Shown here: positions 25,711-34,470 of the stretch, one piece after another
Numbering within the stretch: the stretch's first letter is position 1
Layout of the letters: the number at the start of each line of letters is the position of its first letter
From: Rhizobium sp. SL42
GTDB taxonomy: Bacteria; Pseudomonadota; Alphaproteobacteria; Rhizobiales; Rhizobiaceae
Direction: 5' to 3'
Length of the DNA: 64,000 bases
Assembly: GCF_021729845.1 (NCBI RefSeq)
Contig: NZ_CP063398.1
Span: 62,001-126,000, forward strand
Made by a program: the position numbers and the translations under genes
Notes under the pieces: model-generated
Told to the model about the DNA's origin: nothing
What the model saw: the letters and a program-made list of their open reading frames with translations, nothing else
Database searches by the model: none

Positions 25711-26595
25711 ATGACAATTTTTTCCGTCAGGCACATCACCGAATACCGCTACAACCGGCCTGTGCATTTCGGCGAACATCGGCTGATGTTTCGGCCACGC
25801 GACAGCTATGACCAGCGGCTTTTGGATGCAAAGCTGATCTGCGATCCGGACCCGCAGCAGATACGCTGGATCCAGGACGTGTTCGGCAATTGCGTGGCGA
25901 TCGTCGATATCACCCGACCGTCAACAAACCTGCGTTTCGAGACCTGGATCACCATCGACCATACCCCTCAGGTCGCACTGGATCTCGAGATCGACGAGGC
26001 GGCAGCCACCTATCCGTTTTCCTATGACCCCGAGGAAGAGCCAGACCTCGAGCGGGTCATTCAACGACACTATCCCGACCAAAGCGACGAAGTTGCCAGA
26101 TGGGCCAGCCAGTTTGTCGCGCTCGGAATGCCTACACCGACAGGCCGATTGCTGATGACCATGTGCTGCGCGATCCAGGAAAGCTTCAGCTATGCGCGGC
26201 GCACTGAAGCCGGCACGCAAACGCCACAGACGACGCTCACGTCGAGAAAAGGCACCTGCCGCGATTTCGCCCTGCTGATGGTCGAGGCCTGCCGATCGCT
26301 TGGCATCGCGGCTCGCTTCGTGACCGGCTATGTCTATGTTGCCGATCGCGACGGCTCGACGACGCGCGGTGGCGGATCCACTCATGCCTGGTGCCAGGTT
26401 TATATTCCGGGTGCCGGATGGGTCGAATTCGATCCGACCAATGGCATCGTTGGAAACAGGGACCTGATCCGCGTCGGGGTCGCCCGCGATCCCCGTCAGG
26501 CCGTGCCCCTCTATGGAAGCTATGACGGCGGACCGACCGATTTTGCCGGCATGTCCGTACAGGTCAATGTCACCACCAGGCCCGCCGACCATTGA
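25711..26595 (+). CDS. Transglutaminase-like protein with N-terminal bacterial transglutaminase domain
   Basis: A 294-residue cytoplasmic protein. It opens with the conserved HITEYRYNRPVHFGEHRLMFRPRD of bacterial transglutaminase-like proteins, followed by the catalytic core with Cys183 (GTCRDFA), His225 (STHAWCQVYIPGAGW) and Asp241 (FDPTNG), so the triad is complete. Such proteins are papain-fold peptidases or cross-linkers, often in tandem. A second copy follows 101 bp downstream. Start taken as the ATG at 25711 after GAGGGCAAATTTC; the frame is open for 34 codons upstream. Confidence 0.85.
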   Translation: MTIFSVRHITEYRYNRPVHFGEHRLMFRPRDSYDQRLLDAKLICDPDPQQIRWIQDVFGNCVAIVDITRPSTNLRFETWITIDHTPQVALDLEIDEAAATYPFSYDPEEEPDLERVIQRHYPDQSDEVARWASQFVALGMPTPTGRLLMTMCCAIQESFSYARRTEAGTQTPQTTLTSRKGTCRDFALLMVEACRSLGIAARFVTGYVYVADRDGSTTRGGGSTHAWCQVYIPGAGWVEFDPTNGIVGNRDLIRVGVARDPRQAVPLYGSYDGGPTDFAGMSVQVNVTTRPADH

Positions 26596-26696
26596 CGGAT
26601 TTGCGGGAGGAGCGATGGAACACTCGCCACCGCACGGCGTTGATCCCCGACGCTGCGCCAGTCTTCGACTCACTAGGGCACCGAACCGAGGGTTTC

Positions 26697-27506
26697 ATGA
26701 AAATACGAGCTGGCTTCAACCTGGGCTACCAATGCACGCAGCCAACGCCAATGCTACTCGCATTGAACATTCATCCATCCCGGCGTGCCGGCCTCCTGTC
26801 CGATCAGGTTCTGACCTTCGACCGGCCAATAGAGGCCTGGAGCTACCTGGATGGTTTCGGCAATGCCTGCTCGCGCATCCTCGCCCCACCCGGGCTGACG
26901 ACGATATCGACGCAATTCGACATCTATGACGACGGCCAGCCGGATGTGATTCCGGAACATGCGGTTCAGCATGCGATCAAGGATCTGCCCGACGAGGTGC
27001 TGGTCTACCTGCTCGGCAGCCGCTACTGCGACACGGATCGCCTGGCGGATCTGGCGTGGGAAATGTTTGGCGCGACACCCATGGGATGGCCGCGGGTCAA
27101 GGCGATCCTCGACTTCACCCATGAACACATCACCTTCGACTACAGCCGCGCGGATTCGACGCGATCCGCCTATGGCGGCTATGTGGACAGGATCGGTGTC
27201 TGTCGCGATTTCGCCCATCTCGCCATCACACTGTGCCGGTGCATGAACATTCCTGCTCGTTACTGCACCGGTTATCTTGGCGATATCGGCGTGCCGAAAG
27301 ATCCGAACCCAATGGATTTCAGCGCCTGGTTCCAGGTCTATCTCGGCGGATGCTGGCACACGGTTGATGCGCGGCACAACACGCCCCGTATCGGACGGAT
27401 CCTCATGGCAACGGGGCGTGATGCGATCGACGTGGCCCTGACAACCAATTTCGGGCCGGCTGAACTGGTTCGGTTCGAGGTGATCACGGAAGAGATCATC
27501 GACTAG
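26697..27506 (+). CDS. Transglutaminase-like protein, second tandem copy, with atypical triad
   Basis: A 269-residue papain-fold protein. Cys169 (GVCRDFAH) and Asp224 (VDARHN) are present, but where the first copy has the catalytic His in a HAW motif this one has Ser209 (DFSAWFQVYLGG). I recall relatives with DFHAW and with DFSAW, so this may be a subfamily trait rather than a recent mutation, and another His might substitute. The start ATG at 26697 follows GAGGGTTTC. It probably works with or diverged from the upstream copy. The gene ends eight bases before the convergent enolase-superfamily gene. Confidence 0.8.
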   Translation: MKIRAGFNLGYQCTQPTPMLLALNIHPSRRAGLLSDQVLTFDRPIEAWSYLDGFGNACSRILAPPGLTTISTQFDIYDDGQPDVIPEHAVQHAIKDLPDEVLVYLLGSRYCDTDRLADLAWEMFGATPMGWPRVKAILDFTHEHITFDYSRADSTRSAYGGYVDRIGVCRDFAHLAITLCRCMNIPARYCTGYLGDIGVPKDPNPMDFSAWFQVYLGGCWHTVDARHNTPRIGRILMATGRDAIDVALTTNFGPAELVRFEVITEEIID

Positions 27507-27514
27507 CGAGCGCG

Positions 27515-28669
27515 CTACCAGTTGGTGAAGGATCCGTCGGTCCGACGAAGATGTGGCGGCTCAGAATATTCGAACGGCATTTTCTGCAATTCCGCCTCGT
27601 TGACCTCTATTCCGAGCCCCGGCGCGTCCGGCACTACGTAAAATGCGCCATCCATGTCGATCTGGCCTGGAAACAGTGTCGAATTGTCGAAGCCCCAGTG
27701 CTGCTCGGCCGGGCTCTGGCGGCATTCCAGCCAGCTGAAATTGGCAACCGCCGCGCCAAGATGCACGGATGCTGCCGTGCAGATCGGCCCCAAGGGACTA
27801 TGCGGCATCAGATCGACGTAGTGGGCTTCACACCAGCCGGCGACCTTCATCGCTTCGGTGAAGCCGCCGACATTGCAGATATCGATCCGGCAGAACTGCA
27901 TGATGCCCCGTTCGACATAGGGAAGAAATTGCCATTTCGACGAGAACTCCTCGCCGATCGCGAACGGAATATCGGTCATCCTGCGCAAGGCCTCATAGGC
28001 CGATGGCGCCTCGTCACGGATTGCCTCCTCGATGAAATCGATCGTTCCTGTCGGCATTTTCTGGCAAAAGGACGCCGCCTCCGCAACGCTGAGCCGATGA
28101 TGATATTCAACGCCCAGCGTCATCGCATGGCCGACCTCGGCGCGAGCGCGCGTGACCCATTCGGCTGTGATCGCAATCGATTCCCGCGGCTCGAAACGCT
28201 CGGTATTTTCTTGGCCCACAGCAATGAACCGCACACAGTTCCACCCGGCTTCCTTGAGAAGGACCGCCTGCTCGATCATCGCCTCGCCCGGCTCAGCCGA
28301 TGTCGTCGCAAACGCCGGGACAAGGTCGCGCTGCTTTCCGCCCAGCAATTGGTAGACGGGCACGCCGAGCGCCTTGCCCTTGATATCGTGGAAGGCAATA
28401 TCGAGCGCGGCGATTGCCGCCGTCAGAACACGGCCGCCTTCGAAATACTGGCTCCTGTACATTTCCTGCCACAAGGCCCCGCATTGCATCGGATCCTTAC
28501 CGATCAGGAACTGCGCATAGTGGTCAATTGCACCGGCAACTGCCTTTTCACGATAGGACAGGCCGGATTCGCCCCAACCGTGGATGCCGCTGTCGGTTTC
28601 GACCTTGACGACCAGCTGGTTCCTGACGCCGACCCTGGCGATATACGGCTTGATGGCAGTGATTTTCAT
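27515..28669 (-). CDS. Enolase-superfamily sugar-acid dehydratase (mandelate racemase/muconate lactonizing enzyme family)
   Basis: A full-length 384-residue member of the mandelate racemase/muconate lactonizing family, which abstract a proton alpha to a carboxylate and usually dehydrate aldonic acids. The N-terminal capping domain covers about 1-120, then a barrel with metal-ligand segments GVEYHHRLS, DFIEEAI and FAIGEEFSS, and the acid/base His region DLMPHSPLGP. The exact sugar acid is not readable. It lies 126 bp after the ABC ATPase gene at 28796 on the same strand, so it may be the last gene of that operon. Start is the ATG at 28667-28669; a GTG 24 bases earlier is possible. Confidence 0.85.
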   Translation of the reverse strand: MKITAIKPYIARVGVRNQLVVKVETDSGIHGWGESGLSYREKAVAGAIDHYAQFLIGKDPMQCGALWQEMYRSQYFEGGRVLTAAIAALDIAFHDIKGKALGVPVYQLLGGKQRDLVPAFATTSAEPGEAMIEQAVLLKEAGWNCVRFIAVGQENTERFEPRESIAITAEWVTRARAEVGHAMTLGVEYHHRLSVAEAASFCQKMPTGTIDFIEEAIRDEAPSAYEALRRMTDIPFAIGEEFSSKWQFLPYVERGIMQFCRIDICNVGGFTEAMKVAGWCEAHYVDLMPHSPLGPICTAASVHLGAAVANFSWLECRQSPAEQHWGFDNSTLFPGQIDMDGAFYVVPDAPGLGIEVNEAELQKMPFEYSEPPHLRRTDGSFTNW

Positions 28670-28795
28670 GCGGATTTCCAGAAAATTTGACACGGTCTAT
28701 CGAAGCAGAATCCGGACGATCACCGACGCACATGCCTGCGCCGCTGAGCGCAACCTCATCAGCAGATGCGGCAGCCCATCAGTAGCGCGGTCGGG

Positions 28796-29869
28796 TCAGA
28801 GCGACAGCCCGCTTCGCTGATCGAAGACGTGAACCTGTTCCGCGGCGATCGCAGCTTCAAAGGGAGTGCCATATCGCGCAGGAAAGGCGCCATCGACGAC
28901 AGCCGTCACCGGTTCGCCGGCCAGGCTGAAGACGACATGGGTCTGCGCGCCGGTCGGCTCGACGACCAGTGTCTGCCCGCCCATCACGTTGTCACCCGCC
29001 TGGCCCGCCTGCAGGTGTTCCGGCCGGATGCCCAGCTTGACCGCCTGTCCGCGGTTTACCTTGCGCGAGGCCGCAAGACGGATGCTTGTCCCGTCTGCGA
29101 GACGCCCGATCGGTCCACCCTCGTGCGCGTCCACCACTGCATCGAGAAAATTCATCGCAGGCGATCCGATGAAGCCGGCAACGAACAGATTGGTTGGTGC
29201 TCGATATAGCTCGAGCGGCGTCCCGACCTGTTCGATATGGCCACCGTTCAGAACGACGATGCGATCGGCAAGGGTCATCGCTTCAATCTGGTCATGCGTC
29301 ACGTAGACCGAGGTCGTGCCCACCTTCTGATGCAGCGTCTTGATCTCGGTGCGCATCTGCACGCGCAGCTTGGCATCCAGGTTGGAAAGCGGCTCGTCGA
29401 ACAGGAAGACTGCCGGATCACGCACGATGGCTCGCCCCATCGCCACGCGCTGGCGCTGGCCGCCGGACAACTGGCTCGGTTTGCGATCCAGAAGGTCGCC
29501 AAGCGCCAGCATCCGGGCGGCTTCGCTGACCTTTTTGTCGATGTCGGGCTTGGATACACCGGAAAGCTTCAGATTGAAGCCCATGTTCTGCGCAACCGTC
29601 ATATGCGGATAGAGCGCATAGGACTGGAAGACCATGGCAATGTTGCGCTCGCGCGGCGTCAATGCGTTGACCACATTGTCGCCGATCAGCACTTCGCCGT
29701 CTGTGATCTCTTCCAGGCCGGCGATCATCCTCAGAAGCGTGGATTTTCCGCAGCCGGAGGGCCCGACCAGGGCAATGAATTCGCCGTCCTCAATCGAGAG
29801 CGAAACACCGTGGATCACCTCCAGCATGCCATAGGCCTTGCGGATGTCCCTCAGTTCGACAGATGCCAT
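28796..29869 (-). CDS. MalK/UgpC-type ABC transporter ATPase
   Basis: A 357-residue CUT1 ATPase with Walker A GPSGCGKST (about 37-45), Q-loop SYALYPHM, signature LSGGQRQR, Walker B VFLFDEPLSNLD and VTHDQ, plus the C-terminal regulatory domain from about residue 240. It is the fourth gene of the operon 33038-28796 and provides energy for the two permeases upstream. The start is the ATG at 29867-29869, 14 bases after the permease stop, with CGGAGAGC as ribosome site. Confidence 0.92.
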   Translation of the reverse strand: MASVELRDIRKAYGMLEVIHGVSLSIEDGEFIALVGPSGCGKSTLLRMIAGLEEITDGEVLIGDNVVNALTPRERNIAMVFQSYALYPHMTVAQNMGFNLKLSGVSKPDIDKKVSEAARMLALGDLLDRKPSQLSGGQRQRVAMGRAIVRDPAVFLFDEPLSNLDAKLRVQMRTEIKTLHQKVGTTSVYVTHDQIEAMTLADRIVVLNGGHIEQVGTPLELYRAPTNLFVAGFIGSPAMNFLDAVVDAHEGGPIGRLADGTSIRLAASRKVNRGQAVKLGIRPEHLQAGQAGDNVMGGQTLVVEPTGAQTHVVFSLAGEPVTAVVDGAFPARYGTPFEAAIAAEQVHVFDQRSGLSL

Positions 29870-29883
29870 TTTGCTCTCCGTAT

Positions 29884-30732
29884 CTATGACTTGACCGCGC
29901 CAGCCGTGAGGCCCGCGATGATGTGTTTTTGTGCCAGGAAGAAGACGACGACCGTCGGCAGAATGGTCAGCGTGATGAACGCGAGCACCAGTTGCCATTC
30001 CGTGCCGAATTCGCCGCGATAGACCATGATGCCGAGAGGCCACGGGTATTTGGTTTCGGTGTTCAGCATGATCAGCGGCAGGATGTAGCTGTTCCAGCTG
30101 TTGACGAAGGTGACGATGCTGACGGTCGCAACAATGGGCCGCGACAACGGCAGGGATACGTACCAGAAGAAGCGGATGTAGCCGCAGCCGTCGACGAATG
30201 CGGCCTGAAACAACTCATCCGGCAGGTTGCGAAAGTAGTTGCGAAACAGAAGGATGCTCATGCCCAACCCGAAAGCGACCTGCGGCAGGATGACTCCCCA
30301 ATAGGAGTCGAGCAGGCCAAGGTCTCTGATCCGGATGAACAGCGGCAGGATGGCGGTTGCAACCGGGAACATCAGCCCGATCAGGAAATAGTTCATCAGG
30401 TGGCCGGCTCCGAAGAACCGCACATGGGCGAAGGTGAAGGCGGCCATGGCCGAGATCACCACCGTCAGGAACACGGTCATGGTGGAGATGAACAGCGAAT
30501 TCATCATCTGGCGCCAATAGCGCTCACCGAACAGGATGTCCGTGTAGTTCGACCATATCCAGTCGGTCGGCAGACCGAAAGGGCTGGTGCGCAGGTCACC
30601 AAGAGACTTGAATCCCCCGAGCGCCGTCGTCACCAGCGGGATGAGCACGAGGGCGGCCACGAGAGAGAGCGAAACATAGAGGTAGAGCCGGGTCGCGGCC
30701 GTCACTCTGACATCGGATTTCATATCAGTCAT
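29884..30732 (-). CDS. ABC sugar permease, MalG-like
   Basis: A 282-residue inner-membrane permease with six hydrophobic segments and an EAA-type loop (LFQAAFVDGCGYIRFFWYVSLPLSRPIVATV). The ATG at 30730-30732 overlaps the stop of the preceding permease by eight bases; an ATG at 30723 just past that stop is an alternative. Neither has its own ribosome site, which points to translational coupling with 30725-31660. Confidence 0.9.
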   Translation of the reverse strand: MTDMKSDVRVTAATRLYLYVSLSLVAALVLIPLVTTALGGFKSLGDLRTSPFGLPTDWIWSNYTDILFGERYWRQMMNSLFISTMTVFLTVVISAMAAFTFAHVRFFGAGHLMNYFLIGLMFPVATAILPLFIRIRDLGLLDSYWGVILPQVAFGLGMSILLFRNYFRNLPDELFQAAFVDGCGYIRFFWYVSLPLSRPIVATVSIVTFVNSWNSYILPLIMLNTETKYPWPLGIMVYRGEFGTEWQLVLAFITLTILPTVVVFFLAQKHIIAGLTAGAVKS

Positions 30733-31660
30733 GGCGCATAAATATCCGTTTGTAGCCGAACGCCAGGGTGATGCAGATGACAAACAGCACCACGCCAACG
30801 GCACTGCCGAGGCCTACCTGCATTCGGGTGACACCGTAGGTGAAAAGGAACGTGACCATGGTCTGCGTCGCGTTGGACGGCCCACCGCCGGTCAACGGCA
30901 TGATCAGATCGAAAAGCTGCAACGATCCGATGATGGCAAAGAAGACGGACAGTCTTACGGTCGAGGAAAGAAGCGGCAGCGTCACGTAGCGGAATTTCTG
31001 CCATCCGGTGGCGCCGTCGATTTCCGCAGCCTCCAGGACGCTTTTGTCGATGGCCTGGAGGCCCGCGATGTAAAGCATCATGTGAAACCCGAAGTATTTC
31101 CAGATGATCACCACAAGCACCGCGTAGATCGCCAGGTCGCGATCCGCCAGCACATAGGGCGTCTCGACGCCGAGGAATCCGGCAATCGCCGCTAGCAGAC
31201 CGTAGTCGCCGTCATAGACGAAGCGCCAGATCAGGCCGGCAGCGACATCGGCCAGAACATACGGCAGGAAGAAAATCAGCCGAAAGGCGACCACGCCCGG
31301 CAGCTTGTGCGCCAACATCATAGCAAGCCAGATCGCCAGGGGAATCTGGGCCAGAAGCGAGACCACGATGATCAGCCCGTTGTTGATCAGGGCCTGCGAA
31401 AAGGCGGCATTGTTGAACAGGACGGTGAAATTGCGAAGGCCGACAAATTCGGTCGGCGTCCCATAGCCGTTCCAGCGATACAGGCTGTACCAGGCCGCCT
31501 CGCCCATCGGCAATATGACGAAAAGCGTAAACAGCAGCAGCGCCGGCGGCAGGAACAGCACCAGGACGGGAAGACGCCCTCGGGCTGTCGGGCTCTTGTG
31601 TCTGGCCCTGCTCGCCGGCATCACCGGTCGAGCCGCTGGCATGGCGGTGGTATATGTCAT
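30725..31660 (-). CDS. ABC sugar permease, MalF-like
   Basis: A 311-residue permease. A short basic N-terminus (to about residue 30) is followed by six hydrophobic segments and the EAA loop VLEAAEIDGATGWQKFRYVTLPLLSSTV. It forms the transmembrane channel with the 29884-30732 product. The ATG at 31658-31660 follows GGGAGGAAAAGCCAGC. It is the second gene of the operon. Confidence 0.92.
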   Translation of the reverse strand: MTYTTAMPAARPVMPASRARHKSPTARGRLPVLVLFLPPALLLFTLFVILPMGEAAWYSLYRWNGYGTPTEFVGLRNFTVLFNNAAFSQALINNGLIIVVSLLAQIPLAIWLAMMLAHKLPGVVAFRLIFFLPYVLADVAAGLIWRFVYDGDYGLLAAIAGFLGVETPYVLADRDLAIYAVLVVIIWKYFGFHMMLYIAGLQAIDKSVLEAAEIDGATGWQKFRYVTLPLLSSTVRLSVFFAIIGSLQLFDLIMPLTGGGPSNATQTMVTFLFTYGVTRMQVGLGSAVGVVLFVICITLAFGYKRIFMRHD

Positions 31661-31733
31661 GCTGGCTTTTCCTCCCTGCATGTAGGCCGCTCGAATGCCG
31701 CCGGCGAAAGGGCCGGCGGCATTGCTTCAGGGC

Positions 31734-33038
31734 TCAGTCGAGCTCGCGTGCGTCCTGGATCATCTGCGCGCCCTCCTCAGGCGACATCTGTCCGGCCAGG
31801 ATCTCAACCGAGACGTCGTTTACGACACGTCCCACCGACGGCCCGAGATCCTGGTCAAAGAAGTTCTGGTGCCATGTCGAGGCCGCCAACTGGTCGGCTG
31901 CTTCGCGCATCAGCGGGTTCTTCAAAGCGTCCTCGGCACCGGTTGCAGCCGGGATGATCATGCCGGCTGCGGCCATCTTGCGCTCCTGTTCCGGGCTTGT
32001 CAGGAAGCGGAGGAAGTCGACGGCCTCAGGCGAGGCATTCTTGGTCACTGCCCAGCCGTTCAGTCCGCCCAGCGTATCGGTTACCTTGCCAGCTCCACCC
32101 TCGACGAGAGGGAATGGGAAGCGTCCGATGTTTTCGATCGCAAGGCCCTTGCCATCGCCCGCATTGTTGCGCTGGTTTGGTTCCGTGTGCTCGAAGCCCA
32201 GCAGCATGGCGGCCTTGCCATCGCCGAACACGCCGAGTGTCTGTGGCCAGGTCGATCCGAGATAACCACCCTGGAAGGGCTCCAGCTTGCCGAGTTCGGC
32301 CAGCTGTTCGCCCGCCTTGATGATCGTCGGATCAAGGAAGCCGTCGCCCTCGTTGTTCTTCGCCCTGTCGAAGACCTCCTGGCCGCCATTGCGCATGACC
32401 AGATAGCTCCAGTAGAAATGCAGTGGCCATTTGTCGCCACCGCCGCCGGCGATCGGGGTAATGCCGGCGTCCTTCAGCGTCTTCACCGTCTGCAGGAAGT
32501 CGTCCCAGGTCTTGATGTCCTCAGCCTTGACGCCCGCTTTTTCGAACAGTTCCTTGTTGTAGAAGAAGCTGATCGTGCCCATGCGATACGGAACCGCATG
32601 GATCTTGTCGTTGAATGTCAGGCCGTTCACAGCCGCCGGCTTGTAGCTCTTCGCCCAGGCTCCACCATCGGCATTCATCGCCTCCGTCAGATCCTTGAGC
32701 GCGCCGGTTTCAGACTGCTGGCGCAAGACGCCGCCGCCCCAGCTATAGAAGAAGTCCGGGGCCGCGTCGGACTGCAGAAGCGTCGGCAGCTTCGCCTTGA
32801 ACGCTTCATTTTCAAGGAACTGCAGCTGGACATCGACGTCCGGATGCTCGCCTTCATAGGCCGCTGCAATCTCCTCCCAGACCTGGATATAGGCCGGGAC
32901 TGTCTCGACATGCATCCACTTCACGACCGTCTGAGCCGATGCAAGCCCTACTCCGCCCAGAAGTGCGACAGCTGTTGCAGCTGCCAGACCAACGAGACGT
33001 TTGGCGCCAACAGGCGCCTCGCTAAAAAGATGCGTCAT
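31734..33038 (-). CDS. ABC sugar transporter extracellular binding protein, CUT1 family
   Basis: A 434-residue periplasmic protein. The signal peptide runs to about residue 36 (APVGAKRLVGLAAATAVALLGGVGLASAQ). The mature protein (TVVKWMHVETVPAYIQVWEEIAAAYEGEHPDVDVQLQFLENEAFKAKLPTLLQS) is a typical family-1 sugar-binding protein, related to those for oligosaccharides. It is the first gene of the operon, with GGGAGGAGAACCGG before the ATG. The divergent ROK regulator and ThuA/oxidoreductase genes on the other side suggest a disaccharide or glycoside (inference). Confidence 0.92.
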   Translation of the reverse strand: MTHLFSEAPVGAKRLVGLAAATAVALLGGVGLASAQTVVKWMHVETVPAYIQVWEEIAAAYEGEHPDVDVQLQFLENEAFKAKLPTLLQSDAAPDFFYSWGGGVLRQQSETGALKDLTEAMNADGGAWAKSYKPAAVNGLTFNDKIHAVPYRMGTISFFYNKELFEKAGVKAEDIKTWDDFLQTVKTLKDAGITPIAGGGGDKWPLHFYWSYLVMRNGGQEVFDRAKNNEGDGFLDPTIIKAGEQLAELGKLEPFQGGYLGSTWPQTLGVFGDGKAAMLLGFEHTEPNQRNNAGDGKGLAIENIGRFPFPLVEGGAGKVTDTLGGLNGWAVTKNASPEAVDFLRFLTSPEQERKMAAAGMIIPAATGAEDALKNPLMREAADQLAASTWHQNFFDQDLGPSVGRVVNDVSVEILAGQMSPEEGAQMIQDARELD

Positions 33039-33082
33039 CCGGTTCTCCTCCCAAGGTGCGCATTTATTCCTCAACGCGTACA

Positions 33083-33111
33083 AAATCAGGCGAAGGACAT
33101 CGCATTGTCAA
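33083..33111 (-). promoter_or_regulatory. Candidate -35/-10 promoter for the sugar ABC operon
   Basis: On the minus strand TTGACA (33111-33106) is followed after 17 bases by TGATTT (33088-33083). The -35 is a perfect sigma-70 match and the -10 is weak. It sits about 45 bases before the binding-protein start. Confidence 0.45.
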
Positions 33112-33141
33112 CTGATAAACTGCAACTTCTTACGAAATCTA

Positions 33142-33172
33142 TTGACAAGAGGCGCCACCTAGCGGCTATTTT
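33142..33172 (+). promoter_or_regulatory. Candidate promoter for the ROK regulator gene
   Basis: TTGACA (33142-33147) followed by an AT-rich -10 region (GCTATTTT, 33165-33172) at 17-19 bp spacing. It faces away from the promoter at 33083-33111, leaving about 30 bp between the two -35 elements for a shared operator. Confidence 0.4.
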
Positions 33173-33220
33173 TGTCCCGATACCGAATATAATCATCAAG
33201 ATGCGAGCGCTCAGCCAGCA

Positions 33221-34441
33221 ATGAAAACAGCCGATCCGGAATTGATGCGCGCCATCAATCGCTTCACCGTGCTGGATACGATCCGGCGCTTTGGCCCGAT
33301 ATCACGGGTGGAGATCAGCGAACGCTCGCAGCTGTCGACCACCACGGTCTCGGCCATCACCGGCTCGCTTCTCGATGACGGATTGATTCTGACACGACAC
33401 GAAGGCGATATCCGCAATGTCGCGTCGAGGGGCAGGCCCCGTGTGATGCTGGAGCTGAACCCGGATGCCGCCCGCGTGGTCGGCGCCAAGATTGCCGCCA
33501 ACCAGATGATCTTTGCGGTGACCAATTTCTGCGGCGAGGTGATTTCCCATTTGTCGCTGCCCGTCAGGATTACCCGGCAGCCGATCAGCGTGATCGCGGA
33601 TCTAATCGAGGACGGTATCCGCCGGTGTGTCGTCGATGCCGGACTTGCGCTGGAGGATGTCGACACGGTTTGTGTCGGCTTCCCGGGGGTCGTCGAACAC
33701 CGCACGGGGCTGGTGCGCTCGAGCCCGATCCTGAGCGAAGCCGACGTCGATTTCTCCACCGAGATGACCAAGCGGCTGAACGTGACAACGATCGTCGAGA
33801 GCGATTCCCACGCCATCACGCTTGCCCATCACTGGTTCGGCAAGGGACGCGATCTCGACGATCTGGTGTTGGTGTCTCTTGAGCAGACACTTGGCCTTGG
33901 CGTCCTGCATGGCGGACAACTTTTTCGCGGCGCGGGCGGCCTCAGCCACAATCTCGGCGACCTCGTCATGGGAAGCGGGCTGGCTGAAAGCGTTCGCCTT
34001 GCATCGGTTGCCGGCGAGGCAGCGATCCTTGGAGAGCAGGCGCCTTACGGGAGGTTCGCCGATGCCGTACGGCTTGGACGCGGCATGACGCTTGCCCAGA
34101 CGCTGATCGCGGCGGAAGACAATACGCTGATCCTCGCCGCCACGCGCGCCGGCGAAGCGATCGGCATTGCAGTTGCCAACATCGTCACGCTGTTTGGTCC
34201 GCCACGCGTCATCATCGTCGGCTCAAGCCTGTCGCTCGGCCCTTTGTTTATCAAGGCCCTGTCTGATTCCTACAGGGCGGCCATTCCCTCTTCCATCAAG
34301 GAAATCGCCGAACTGGTCTTCGACGGATCGGAGGAACAGATGTGGGCCCAAGGTGCGGCCGTCGTGGCGCTTTGCGAGCTTTACGAATCCCCTTGGGGGA
34401 CCACGGGCCCGGCGCCAGCGCCGCAATCGGCAAAAGCCTGA
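33221..34441 (+). CDS. ROK-family transcriptional regulator
   Basis: A 406-residue ROK-family repressor. A winged helix-turn-helix (about 12-60: FTVLDTIRRFGPISRVEISERSQLSTTTVSAITGSLLDDGLI) precedes the ROK sugar-kinase-like domain (VGAKIAANQMIFAVTN, VGFPGVVEHRTG). The zinc-binding cysteine cluster usual in ROK proteins (CxCGxxGC) is missing: the equivalent stretch is GGLSHNLGDLVMGSGLAESV. It may therefore have lost the metal site, or its ligand response differs. It is divergent from the ABC operon at 33038 and precedes the oxidoreductase and ThuA genes, so it probably controls both. Confidence 0.88.
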   Translation: MKTADPELMRAINRFTVLDTIRRFGPISRVEISERSQLSTTTVSAITGSLLDDGLILTRHEGDIRNVASRGRPRVMLELNPDAARVVGAKIAANQMIFAVTNFCGEVISHLSLPVRITRQPISVIADLIEDGIRRCVVDAGLALEDVDTVCVGFPGVVEHRTGLVRSSPILSEADVDFSTEMTKRLNVTTIVESDSHAITLAHHWFGKGRDLDDLVLVSLEQTLGLGVLHGGQLFRGAGGLSHNLGDLVMGSGLAESVRLASVAGEAAILGEQAPYGRFADAVRLGRGMTLAQTLIAAEDNTLILAATRAGEAIGIAVANIVTLFGPPRVIIVGSSLSLGPLFIKALSDSYRAAIPSSIKEIAELVFDGSEEQMWAQGAAVVALCELYESPWGTTGPAPAPQSAKA

Positions 34442-34470
34442 TTTTATAAGAAACAACCTTGGGAGGCATT

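Noticed and set aside
31695..33224. 509-codon plus-strand frame opposite the sugar-binding protein
   Set aside because: Shadow of the real minus-strand gene and its promoter region.
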